The notes under the pieces: generated by a model
Told to the model about the DNA's origin: nothing
The model's input: the letters and a program-made list of their open reading frames with translations, nothing else
Databases searched by the model: none
In this document: piece by piece, positions 26,911-34,870 of the stretch
Numbering within the stretch: the stretch's first letter is position 1
Layout of the letters: every line of letters starts with the position of its first letter
Translations under genes and position numbers: made by a program
DNA from: Bryobacterales bacterium
GTDB lineage: Bacteria; Acidobacteriota; Terriglobia; Bryobacterales; Bryobacteraceae
Assembly (NCBI GenBank): GCA_020847975.1
Contig: JADLBD010000085.1
Location: 1-55,934, forward strand
Direction: 5' to 3'
DNA: 55,934 bases

Positions 26911-27372
26911 ATGACGTTCCGCCTGGCCCGACCCGAAGAATACGCGCGCTTGCGCGAAATGATTATCTCGAGCTTTGAACCGATTACCTGGTACAAAACC
27001 CTTGATGAAAGATATGGGCCGCTGAACGGCTGCGATTGGCGGGAGCGCTGGGAGCAGCGGTTGGACCACATCTTCGATTCGCAGATCATACTCGCCGGCG
27101 AAGTGGATGGCGAGATTGTGGCCGTGGCTACGGGGACAGTGGACGAACGCACCAGGCTTGGCTTCATCGACTTGCTTGGCGTCGATGTCCGGTTTCAGGG
27201 AAAGGGTTATGGCCGTTTGATGCTGCGCGGCATGCTTGACTATTTCCGGTCTCGTGGAATGGAGTACGCCAACCTCGAATGCCTCATGGATAACAGCAGA
27301 GGCAATGCGCTCTATGCCAGCGAGGGCTGGGAAACGGTGGCCAGTTCCCATCGTTGGTTCCGGAGAATCTAA
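26911..27372 (+). CDS. GNAT-family N-acetyltransferase
   Basis: 153 residues; the acetyl-CoA-binding motif A is LLGVDVRFQGKGYGRLML, and the C-terminal NALYASEGWETV is typical of GNAT enzymes. The substrate is unknown. A TATAAT hexamer at 26888-26893 lies 17 bp before the ATG, implying a short untranslated leader. It converges with moxR across a 318-bp gap. Confidence 0.88.
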   Translation: MTFRLARPEEYARLREMIISSFEPITWYKTLDERYGPLNGCDWRERWEQRLDHIFDSQIILAGEVDGEIVAVATGTVDERTRLGFIDLLGVDVRFQGKGYGRLMLRGMLDYFRSRGMEYANLECLMDNSRGNALYASEGWETVASSHRWFRRI

Positions 27373-27690
27373 GCCGTCCGCCCGGACTCGCTTGAGGTTG
27401 GGATGGGCATCTAGCGTTCCGAGGCTATTTCGTCCACCCGCCCCTTCCGCTTACATTCGTATTAATCGTTCAAGACAATACGTGGTAGTTTGTCCCGTGG
27501 CGCGTTCGCACAGATGGCGAGCGGACGCGCCAATCTCTCCCCTCCCTCCCGCTTGTTTTCGAGCACCCGAAAACAGTCTGATGACATCGCAAGTGGATTG
27601 ACTCGGTCTTGTATTGCTCGTACCGCGGCCGGGTCGTACGGCACCAGGAAGAGGTCGAAACCCTGCCCCCGGCCTCTGTCCCATCTCGCC
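27373..27690 (+). other. Gene-free convergent interval with a hairpin
   Basis: No convincing gene in 318 bp between the ends of the acetyltransferase and moxR. Short open frames occur on the minus strand (for example 27462-27644) but match nothing recognised. A perfect inverted repeat GTTTTCG/CGAAAAC with a 6-nt loop lies at 27555-27574; it has no U-run and could be a weak terminator for either gene. Confidence 0.4.
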
Positions 27691-28674
27691 CTACAGCGGC
27701 ACGTCGACGAACGTGAGAATTTCCTGAAGAATACGGTCCGTCAGGTCGTGCACCCGTTGCGTCGGGGCGAGGCGGTGGTTGACCACTACGCGATGCGCGA
27801 AGACGGGACAGACAAGGCGCTTCACGTCGTCGGGTATCGCGTAGTCCCGGCCCTCCAGCAGCGCAAGTGCCTGCGTCGCGCGGAACAGGGCTTGCGCCCC
27901 TCGAGGGCTGACACCCAGCGTCAGGGATTCGTGTTCGCGCGTCTTTTTGACGACGGCGAGCATGTAATCCACAAGCGAGTCATCCACGCGCACCTGCGGA
28001 GCGAGATTTTGAATTTCCACCACTTCCTCGCCGGTCACGATAGCGCGAAGTTCCGCCGGCATCCGCGCCCCGTCCCGCAGGATTTCGCGCTCGCTGGCCG
28101 AATCGGGATACCCCATCCGCAAACGCATCAGGAATCGATCGAGTTGTGATTCGGGCAAAGGATACGTGCCGTGATGCTCGGCCGGATTCTGTGTGGCGAT
28201 CACCATGAACGGCTCCGCCAGCGGATAGGACCGGCCGTCGATGGTGATTTGCCGCTCATTCATCGCCTCGAGCAGGGCGGACTGCGTTTTCGGCGTGGCG
28301 CGATTGATTTCGTCGCCTAACAGGAAATTCGTGAAAATAGGACCTGGTTTAAACTCGAATTCCGCCGTATGCGCATTATACACAGTCACTCCGAGCACAT
28401 CGCTCGGCAACATGTCGGAAGTGAACTGCAGGCGGTGAAAGGAAGAATGCACCGAGCGCGCAAGCGCATGCGCGAGCGTTGTCTTTCCCACTCCCGGGAC
28501 GTCTTCGATCAGCAGATGGCCCTTGGCAATGAGGCAGACGAGGCTGAGGCGTAACACTTCCGCCTTGCCCCGGATCGCCGTTCCCAGGGCGTCTTCGACT
28601 TCCCCGATGCGGGAGATGGCCCTCGCGAAGGAATTGGCGGCCGCCGGGGCATCCATGATTTCCCGCGGGCTCAT
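27691..28674 (-). CDS. moxR: MoxR-family AAA+ ATPase
   Basis: 327 residues: Walker A GVGKTTLAHA, Walker B LLGDEINRATPKTQ, sensor regions MVIATQNP and ESQLDRFLMR, and a C-terminal lid domain. MoxR proteins act as chaperone-like ATPases, usually paired with DUF58 and von Willebrand proteins. The ATG at 28674 overlaps the thioesterase stop (ATGA). The usual DUF58 partner is not next to it; downstream is a gene-free stretch. Confidence 0.94.
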   Translation of the reverse strand: MSPREIMDAPAAANSFARAISRIGEVEDALGTAIRGKAEVLRLSLVCLIAKGHLLIEDVPGVGKTTLAHALARSVHSSFHRLQFTSDMLPSDVLGVTVYNAHTAEFEFKPGPIFTNFLLGDEINRATPKTQSALLEAMNERQITIDGRSYPLAEPFMVIATQNPAEHHGTYPLPESQLDRFLMRLRMGYPDSASEREILRDGARMPAELRAIVTGEEVVEIQNLAPQVRVDDSLVDYMLAVVKKTREHESLTLGVSPRGAQALFRATQALALLEGRDYAIPDDVKRLVCPVFAHRVVVNHRLAPTQRVHDLTDRILQEILTFVDVPL

Positions 28675-29129
28675 TTCCTTAGTGTAGCCGGGCCGGAAGT
28701 GCTTTGGGGAGTTGCAGCTTCGAGCAGCATATAGGTGACAATAGCGAACCCAACGGAGTTTTTCCCCTCATCCCGAATGTCGACGCTGCCAATCACCAGA
28801 TGGCTGCCGATGCGCAGCAGGCGTGAGCGCGCCGCCACTCTGCCGGCGGAGATCGGGCGAAAATAGTTGATCTTCAATTCCACCGTCGTCGCCTGGCGCG
28901 TTCCGCCAAAATGATGCATGATGGCCATGCCTACCGCGACATCGGCGATCGTGGCGGTCACGCCTCCATGCAGCACGCCCGCTCCGTTGAGCAAGTCGTC
29001 TCGCATCGGGATTTCGATGGTTACTCCATCTTTGTGAACTTTGGTGATGTGGATCCCCACGCTGCGATTAAAAGGCATCTTATGCAGCAGCGCGCGCAAC
29101 TGGCGGAGGGTGAGTTTGGGCGGGTGCAT
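28671..29129 (-). CDS. PaaI-type hotdog-fold thioesterase
   Basis: 152 residues. Hotdog thioesterase motif LLNGAGVLHGGVTATIADVAVG with a catalytic acidic/histidine region, then VELKINYFRPISAGRV. It probably hydrolyses acyl-CoA thioesters. The ATG at 29129 lies 5 bp past the era stop; a TTG at 29132 is possible. It is part of the phoH-ybeY-corC-era run and coupled to moxR. Confidence 0.88.
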   Translation of the reverse strand: MHPPKLTLRQLRALLHKMPFNRSVGIHITKVHKDGVTIEIPMRDDLLNGAGVLHGGVTATIADVAVGMAIMHHFGGTRQATTVELKINYFRPISAGRVAARSRLLRIGSHLVIGSVDIRDEGKNSVGFAIVTYMLLEAATPQSTSGPATLRK

Positions 29130-29134
29130 CAAAA

Positions 29135-30064
29135 CTATTCTGAACCGGCGATGGAGGATTGGTCCAACTCGTGTAGGAATTGGGATTTCATGCGCCAGTC
29201 CGGCGTCACGCGTACGAACAGTTCCAGGTAGATCTTACGCTCGAGCAGGGGTTCGATTTCGAGGCGGGCCTCCATGCCGATCTGCTTCAACATCGAACCC
29301 TTCCGTCCGATGACGATGCTCTTCTGGCCGTCGCGCTCCACATGGATGGTGGCCAGAATCTTGGTGAGAGTCGAGCCGTCCTTGCGCGGCTCTTCCGCCC
29401 ACGTGTCGATGATCACCGCCACCGAGTGCGGAACTTCTTCCCGAGTGAGATGCAGAATCTTCTCCCGGATCAGTTCGGCAGCCAGAAAGCGCTCCGGATG
29501 GCTGGTCAGATAATCCGGCGGATACAGCGGAGGGCCTTCCGGGAGTTTGTCCACGATAGCCGCGCGAAGAACGTCGAGTCCGTCTCCCGTAAGTCCGGAA
29601 ACAGGAATCATCTCCGCCCAGTTGTACCGCGAGGCATACTGCTCGAGCACCGGGAGCATGGCGGCTTTGTTCTCGAGAAGGTCAATCTTGTTCAGCGCCA
29701 GGATCACCGGCGTGCGAACGTCCTTCAGCCACGCGATGGCCTGTTCGTCCGCTGTTGCCGGCGGATGAGTGGCTTCGGCGACAAACAGGATGAGGTCGCG
29801 GCCTTCGAGCGCTTCGCGGATCTTCTCGATCATCCGTTTGTGCAGCAGCGTTTTCGGCTCGTGAATCCCCGGCGTGTCGAGAAACACCACCTGCGCCTCG
29901 GGCAGGGTCATCACGCCCTGGATAATGGTGCGGGTGGTCTGCGGCTTGTCCGCCACGATCGCCAGCTTCGTCCCGATGAGCGCGTTCATGAGAGTGGATT
30001 TGCCGGCGTTCGGCCGCCCGATGAGGGAGACCAGGCCGGAGGAATGTTTGGGAGACTGTGTCAT
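29135..30064 (-). CDS. era: Ribosome-assembly GTPase Era
   Basis: 309 residues. GTPase motifs: G1 GRPNAGKST, G2/G3 region TTRTIIQG and DTPGIHEP, G4 NKID, followed by a C-terminal KH domain (VIGRKGSMLKQIG). It binds 16S rRNA during 30S maturation. The ATG at 30064 overlaps the stop of the CorC-like gene (ATGA); the frame is open upstream, but the start is fixed by this overlap and the family N-terminus. Confidence 0.97.
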   Translation of the reverse strand: MTQSPKHSSGLVSLIGRPNAGKSTLMNALIGTKLAIVADKPQTTRTIIQGVMTLPEAQVVFLDTPGIHEPKTLLHKRMIEKIREALEGRDLILFVAEATHPPATADEQAIAWLKDVRTPVILALNKIDLLENKAAMLPVLEQYASRYNWAEMIPVSGLTGDGLDVLRAAIVDKLPEGPPLYPPDYLTSHPERFLAAELIREKILHLTREEVPHSVAVIIDTWAEEPRKDGSTLTKILATIHVERDGQKSIVIGRKGSMLKQIGMEARLEIEPLLERKIYLELFVRVTPDWRMKSQFLHELDQSSIAGSE

Positions 30065-31320
30065 TCTGGATGGCCGTTCGATTTCTGGATGCGGACTCGT
30101 TCCACTCGCCGGTCGTCGCTTTGCACCACCTCGAGCCGGATGCCCTGACGGTCCACGCATTCGCCCGGTTTCGGAACATGGCCGAGCCATTCCGTAACCA
30201 GTCCGCCCACGGTGGTGGCTTCGGTCTCTTCTTCCGGAGTGAAGTCGAGGAGATGTTTGAGGTTATCCAGGTCGAAACTTCCCGCCACCAGGTATGCGCC
30301 GCTGGGTTCGGGAACCGCGTCGACGCCGGGTTCGTGCTCATCGCGTACTTCACCGATGATCTCCTCCACCAGATCCTCCATTGTCGCGATGCCGGCTGTA
30401 TTGCCGTATTCGTCGACAACGCCCACCATGTGCACGCTGTCCCGCTGCATCTCGCGCAACAGATCCGTCACCGGCTTGGTTTCCGGCACGCAGCGCATCG
30501 GCCGCATGATGGAGCGCACATCCCGGCCCGCGCGCTGCTGCGCGTCCAGTTCGAACATGTCGCGGACGTGGGCAAAGCCGATCAGGTTGTCGATGGTCCC
30601 CGAGTAGACAGGAATTCGCGAATACTGCTCATTGATGACCAGCGCGCGTAACTCCTCCAGCGAGCAGCCGGCGGAAACGGCGACAATATTCGGCCGCGGC
30701 GTCATCACCTCCCGAACGGTCTTGTCCCCAAAGGCGACTACCGATTGGATCAGGCGGCTGTCGGTTTCCTCGAGGATTCCTTCTTCCTTGCCGGCCTCGA
30801 TCAGCGCCTCGATGTGCTCTTCGGCCGTCGGAGTTTCCTCGTGCTGGCGCGCGTTATCTCCAAGGTCGGCCAGGCTCTGTATGAAGTCCAGCATCGCCGT
30901 GATGGGCTTCGAGCAGAGTGCGAACAGGCGCAGAACCGGCAGGAAGGGCAGCATCCAATGCCCGCCGGTGTGCCGGTAGAGGAACCGCGGAGCCACATAG
31001 CTTGTGGATAGCATCAGGAAGCTGGTGAGAAGAAAGGCCTCGATGACCGCGCGCCACATCGGACGCTGGGCCATCAGAGTAAGCGCCATGGCGAAGATGG
31101 CGAGCGCCACCAGACCAAAGTGACGCACCAGGCTGAAGGTGAGAGCCCCGTCCTCGGCATCCAGCCCAATCTTGTCCTGCAGCGTCTCCTTGTAAAACTC
31201 CAGCGAAGGCAACTCGCGTGCCTTGATCCTCAGGGATTCCCGGCACAGCAGATGAATGAAGCTGACCACCACCACCACCAGGCTCACCGCCGTCAGGGCC
31301 AGCAGAAGCAGGACGATCAT
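30061..31320 (-). CDS. CorC/HlyC-family transporter-associated protein (CBS domain)
   Basis: 419 residues. An N-terminal membrane block of about three hydrophobic segments, a CBS-domain pair (DKTVREVMTPRPNIV, then VGVVDEYGNTAGIATMEDLVEEIIGE), and a C-terminal CorC/HlyC domain. The family is linked to magnesium/cobalt efflux. The ATG at 31320 overlaps the ybeY stop (ATGA). It sits between ybeY and era as in many bacteria. Confidence 0.93.
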   Translation of the reverse strand: MIVLLLLALTAVSLVVVVVSFIHLLCRESLRIKARELPSLEFYKETLQDKIGLDAEDGALTFSLVRHFGLVALAIFAMALTLMAQRPMWRAVIEAFLLTSFLMLSTSYVAPRFLYRHTGGHWMLPFLPVLRLFALCSKPITAMLDFIQSLADLGDNARQHEETPTAEEHIEALIEAGKEEGILEETDSRLIQSVVAFGDKTVREVMTPRPNIVAVSAGCSLEELRALVINEQYSRIPVYSGTIDNLIGFAHVRDMFELDAQQRAGRDVRSIMRPMRCVPETKPVTDLLREMQRDSVHMVGVVDEYGNTAGIATMEDLVEEIIGEVRDEHEPGVDAVPEPSGAYLVAGSFDLDNLKHLLDFTPEEETEATTVGGLVTEWLGHVPKPGECVDRQGIRLEVVQSDDRRVERVRIQKSNGHPE

Positions 31321-31766
31321 TTGTGTTTCCTCGCCCGCGCAATGAGCCCGCGGGGCAGGTTGAGCTTCCGCCGCCACGCGGATTCGGCTCGAGCCATCCC
31401 GCCGCGGTCGCTTTCATGATCCATTCCCAGCAGGTGCAGCGCTCCATGGAGCATCAGGATCTCGATTTCCTCCTCCATCGTGTGTCCGAATGCCGCGGCT
31501 TGGTTCGCGGCTCGCTCGACGGAGATGGCGATGTCTCCCAACTGGGCCTGCGTTCCCGCGGCCGGGAACGAGAGGACGTCGGTGGGGTAGTCCTGCCCCA
31601 GAAAGTCGCGGTTGAGCTGTTGCAGCCGCGCGTCCGTGGTAACCAGACAGGTAAATGCTCCCCCGGTCACTTCCTGAGCCAGACGTCTCTGGAAGCCACG
31701 CAGACGCTTCCGGTCCAGGCCCTTGGGGCAACGTTCAAATAAGGTACTGCCGCCGTCGGGAGACAT
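31317..31766 (-). CDS. ybeY: Endoribonuclease YbeY (rRNA maturation)
   Basis: 149 residues. The signature HGALHLLGMDHESD contains the three zinc-binding histidines. YbeY processes 16S rRNA 3' ends and is important in ribosome quality control. It sits directly after phoH with a 10-bp gap and overlaps corC by 4 bp. Confidence 0.96.
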   Translation of the reverse strand: MSPDGGSTLFERCPKGLDRKRLRGFQRRLAQEVTGGAFTCLVTTDARLQQLNRDFLGQDYPTDVLSFPAAGTQAQLGDIAISVERAANQAAAFGHTMEEEIEILMLHGALHLLGMDHESDRGGMARAESAWRRKLNLPRGLIARARKHK

Positions 31767-31776
31767 GGGAGGGAAA

Positions 31777-32787
31777 TCATTCCGCCGCGGGCGCGGCGGG
31801 TGGTTCCGGCTCTGCCAACTTCAACGTGAGTTGGCGCGCGGCGTTGGCTTCCTGGAATTTCTCGTATGCCTTCACGATCTTCTGTACCAGCGTGTGGCGA
31901 ACCACGTCCCGTTCGTCGAAGTGCACGAAGCTGATGCCCTCAATGCCCCGAAGCACTTCCGTGGCTTCCAGCAGCCCACTGCGCCGCGTGCTCGGTAAAT
32001 CGATCTGGGTGAGATCGCCCGTGACGACGGTCTTTGAATTGAAACCCTGACGCGTGAGCACCATCTTCATCTGCTCGGCGGTGCAGTTCTGGGCCTCATC
32101 CAGGATGATAAAGCTATCATTCAGAGTCCGGCCGCGCATGAATGCCAGGGGAGCCACTTCGATCGTCGAACGCTCCATCAGTTTCTCTACCTTTTCGGCG
32201 TCCATCATGTCATAAATGGCGTCGTAAAGGGGGCGCAGATAGGGGTCCACTTTTTCCTGCAGCGTACCGGGGAGGAATCCAAGCCGCTCCCCCGCCTCAA
32301 CCGCCGGACGCGTAAGAATGAGCCGGCTCACCCGCTTGCTGAGCAGCGCCGCCACCGCCATCGCTACCGCCAGGTAGGTCTTCCCCGTTCCCGCCGGTCC
32401 AATTCCAAACACCAGGTCATTGCGTTCGATGGCTTCCACGTAGCGCTGCTGGTTGATCGATTTCGGAGCCAGCACTTTTTTCCCGAAGGAGCGCTGGCGC
32501 CCGCTCTCCACCAGGCTGCGCAGGCTGACAAGGGAATCCCCCGTCACCACGCGCAAATAGCTGTTCAATGTCCCGTTAGCGAAGACGACTCCTTCGCTGA
32601 CAAGCTGGACATAGTCCTCGAGAATATCTTCGGCGCGCTTTACGTTTTCCTGCTCGCCCTCAATCTCCAGGCAATCGTTTCGTAGGGAGGTGCGCACACC
32701 AAGGCCGGATTCGAGAACTCGTATGTTTTCGTCACGAGTCCCGAAGAGTGATTCAATACCGCGTGTGATCGGAACGCTGACTTTCAT
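31777..32787 (-). CDS. phoH: PhoH-like ATPase
   Basis: 336 residues. An N-terminal KH-like region (residues ~20-70) and a C-terminal ATPase domain with Walker [12 protein letters not shown] and Walker [26 protein letters not shown] is a family hallmark. It is the first gene of the minus-strand ribosome-related run; its promoter should lie in 32788-33000, where a TATACT hexamer (32898-32903) is a weak candidate. Confidence 0.95.
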   Translation of the reverse strand: MKVSVPITRGIESLFGTRDENIRVLESGLGVRTSLRNDCLEIEGEQENVKRAEDILEDYVQLVSEGVVFANGTLNSYLRVVTGDSLVSLRSLVESGRQRSFGKKVLAPKSINQQRYVEAIERNDLVFGIGPAGTGKTYLAVAMAVAALLSKRVSRLILTRPAVEAGERLGFLPGTLQEKVDPYLRPLYDAIYDMMDAEKVEKLMERSTIEVAPLAFMRGRTLNDSFIILDEAQNCTAEQMKMVLTRQGFNSKTVVTGDLTQIDLPSTRRSGLLEATEVLRGIEGISFVHFDERDVVRHTLVQKIVKAYEKFQEANAARQLTLKLAEPEPPAAPAAE

Positions 32788-33221
32788 GCGTTACGGAATA
32801 GTTCCACCTGAGGGAAGGTTGTGGAAGGACAGATGCGCGGCTTTGTCTTGTACACAGATGATCCGCGGGCGCGGAACGAATTCTCGCATCTGCCGCCAGT
32901 ATACCACAAGGGGAAAAGTTGCAACGGCTCCTGCAATCCCAGGGCGGCCTCCGCTCTATCGCCGGGTAGGCGACGCTCGCCATCCCCTATTCCCACGCTC
33001 CGGATGTCCGCCACAATACACTCAAAACAAATCCTTTGTAGATTGTTATCGTTATGATGTACACTTGTTCAACAAGAGGTTGCTGGAGAGCCATCTCACC
33101 TCAAAGACCTCGGCAGTTCACCAGGCTAACTTGTTCACGCCGCTCCCCCGGCGTGAAACCGGTTCCATGAAGATGGCCAGAAGGTAATCTTTATCGGAAA
33201 GCTAATCGGAAGGAATTTGTC
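32788..33221 (+). promoter_or_regulatory. Divergent intergenic region between phoH and the glycan locus
   Basis: No gene is seen in these 434 bp. They should hold the phoH promoter (minus strand; candidate TATACT at 32898-32903) and the promoter of the plus-strand glycan operon. AT-rich sequence at about 33030-33075 is the likely promoter zone for the latter. If so, the operon has a 5' leader of more than 100 nt that includes the hairpin at 33134-33157. Confidence 0.45.
33134..33157 (+). repeat. Perfect 9-bp hairpin in the glycan-operon leader
   Basis: TTCACGCCG and CGGCGTGAA are perfect inverted repeats around a 6-nt loop (CTCCCC), 65 bp before the ATG at 33222. No U-run follows, so it is not a standard terminator. 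It could stabilise or control the leader mRNA. Confidence 0.6.
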
Positions 33222-33434
33222 ATGAACGCGACACTGCTCATTGTCCTGCTCGTTGGATTCCCCGTTGTTAGTTTTGGCTACACAGACCCGGGCACCGGGA
33301 TTTTCCTTCTTCAATCCCTGATCGCCGGAAGTCTGGGCATCATCTACTCATGCCGCAAGGCCATTTCCCGTCTCTTGTTCCGCCAGGCGGAAGAACCTGT
33401 TCAGAAATCCGGCCAAACCCCTGAGCAGCAGTGA
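33222..33434 (+). CDS. Small membrane protein with a YTDPGTG motif
   Basis: 70 residues: an N-terminal hydrophobic signal/segment, the motif YTDPGTGIFLLQ, a second hydrophobic segment, then a basic and polar tail. Small YxDPGTG proteins recur beside exopolysaccharide and membrane sulfatase genes, but their function is unknown. A GGAAGG site precedes the ATG. Its stop overlaps the GTG of the next gene (GTGA). Confidence 0.75.
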   Translation: MNATLLIVLLVGFPVVSFGYTDPGTGIFLLQSLIAGSLGIIYSCRKAISRLLFRQAEEPVQKSGQTPEQQ

Positions 33435-34864
33435 GGACGGTTTCATTCCGCGATCCGGACGGATTCATTTTTCCGCTCGATGAGAAAATCTGCCGGGTGG
33501 TGTCCGTGGAAGCCGCTGGGCGCCTTCTTTCTTATCTCGACAAGGCGGAATGCCGTAGTCTCATCGAACAGGGCAAGTTGGTATGGACGAAGCGGGCGAG
33601 CGCTGAAACTGCCGCGGGCGTTCTTGAATCAGGTGATCCCCAGATTGAGGACCGCAAGACGCGATCCTCTGTCGAAGTACTCGAACACGAGAATGTCTGG
33701 TTTCCGAGCTATCCCACCGAATGGCCCGCGGGGATGCTTCGTGAGGCCGCTCTGACAACTCTTGACCTGACCCAGGCGCTGCTTCCTTGTGGATTAGGAC
33801 TCAAGGACGCAACGCCATGGAACGTTCTCTTTCGAGGGCCTCGCCCGGTGTGGGTTGACACCCTTTCGCTGGAGGAACGCGATCCGGGCGATAGCATCTG
33901 GCTCCCTCTGGCGCAATTTCTCGAGACTTTTCTCTACCCGTTGTGGATCGCCCAACGTTCCGCCATCGCTCCCCACGAACTGTTTCTCCTCCATCGCAAC
34001 GGTGTCCCGGTGGAGATTGCATGGAAGAGCCTGGGAATTACGGGCCGCCTTCGTCCGGCCGCTTTCCACTGGTTGACACTGCCTCACTTGCTGGCCCGGT
34101 TGGCTCCGAAGCCGAAGTATTCGAAAGATCGTAAGCTGTCAGACCCGTCTTCTGCTCGCGAAGTGCTCCGGCGGATGTTCGCTTCTCTACGCCGCGCGGT
34201 GGAGAAAACGACGCCACATTCGAGTACCGCTACCCACTGGAACGACTACAGCGTGAAATGCCATTATGAAGAGCGGGACCGGCAACTCAAGCGCGATTTT
34301 GTCCACGGCGTATTGAAGACCTGGAAGTGCGGCCGGGTTCTTGACATTGGCTGCAATGATGGAGAGTATTCGGAAATGGCCGCCCGCCTGGGGCATGAGG
34401 TGGTAGCCGTCGATGCCGATGCCGGGGTCATCCACCGGCTCTGGTTGCGCTCATGCGAACATGACCTTGCCATCCTGCCTCTCATCGGGAATGTCGCGAA
34501 TCCCACTCCGGGCTCCGGATGGCGGAATGCCGAATCCAAAAGCTTTCTCGCCCGCTGCGTTGGCCGCTTTGACGGTGTGATGGCCCTGGCCCTGCTCCAC
34601 CATCTTACGATCACCGAGCGAGTCCCTCTGGCAATGGTGCTGGACTTGATCGCCGGCTTCACGCGTCATTCCGCAATCGTCGAATATGTGAGCCCGGACG
34701 ATCCGATGTATCAGCAATTGCTTCGTGGGCGCGATCACTTGCATCGCGGAGATTCGCGCCATGCCTTCGAGGCCGCCGCCCAACAGCGCTTCGAGATCGC
34801 GGCCAGTTTGCCCCTGCCGGCGAATCGCCGCTTTCTCTACCATCTGGTTCGTAAAGGCAAATAG
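33431..34864 (+). CDS. Methyltransferase with an N-terminal kinase-like lobe
   Basis: 477 residues. The first ~230 residues contain LKDATPWNVLFRG followed by PVWVDTLSLE, a pattern like the catalytic loop and metal-binding aspartate of aminoglycoside-kinase-fold proteins. The second half is a class I SAM methyltransferase (VLDIGCNDGEYSEMAARLG, then VMALALLHHL). Similar fusions are found in polysaccharide loci. The start is GTG at 33431. It is the second gene of the glycan cassette. A substrate glycan or lipid is likely but unproven. Confidence 0.8.
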   Translation: MRTVSFRDPDGFIFPLDEKICRVVSVEAAGRLLSYLDKAECRSLIEQGKLVWTKRASAETAAGVLESGDPQIEDRKTRSSVEVLEHENVWFPSYPTEWPAGMLREAALTTLDLTQALLPCGLGLKDATPWNVLFRGPRPVWVDTLSLEERDPGDSIWLPLAQFLETFLYPLWIAQRSAIAPHELFLLHRNGVPVEIAWKSLGITGRLRPAAFHWLTLPHLLARLAPKPKYSKDRKLSDPSSAREVLRRMFASLRRAVEKTTPHSSTATHWNDYSVKCHYEERDRQLKRDFVHGVLKTWKCGRVLDIGCNDGEYSEMAARLGHEVVAVDADAGVIHRLWLRSCEHDLAILPLIGNVANPTPGSGWRNAESKSFLARCVGRFDGVMALALLHHLTITERVPLAMVLDLIAGFTRHSAIVEYVSPDDPMYQQLLRGRDHLHRGDSRHAFEAAAQQRFEIAASLPLPANRRFLYHLVRKGK

Positions 34865-34870
34865 GCGGCC

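Noticed and set aside
27451..27684. Possible DUF58 gene after moxR
   Set aside because: Short frames on the minus strand lack the conserved DUF58 motifs and stop after about 60-80 codons.
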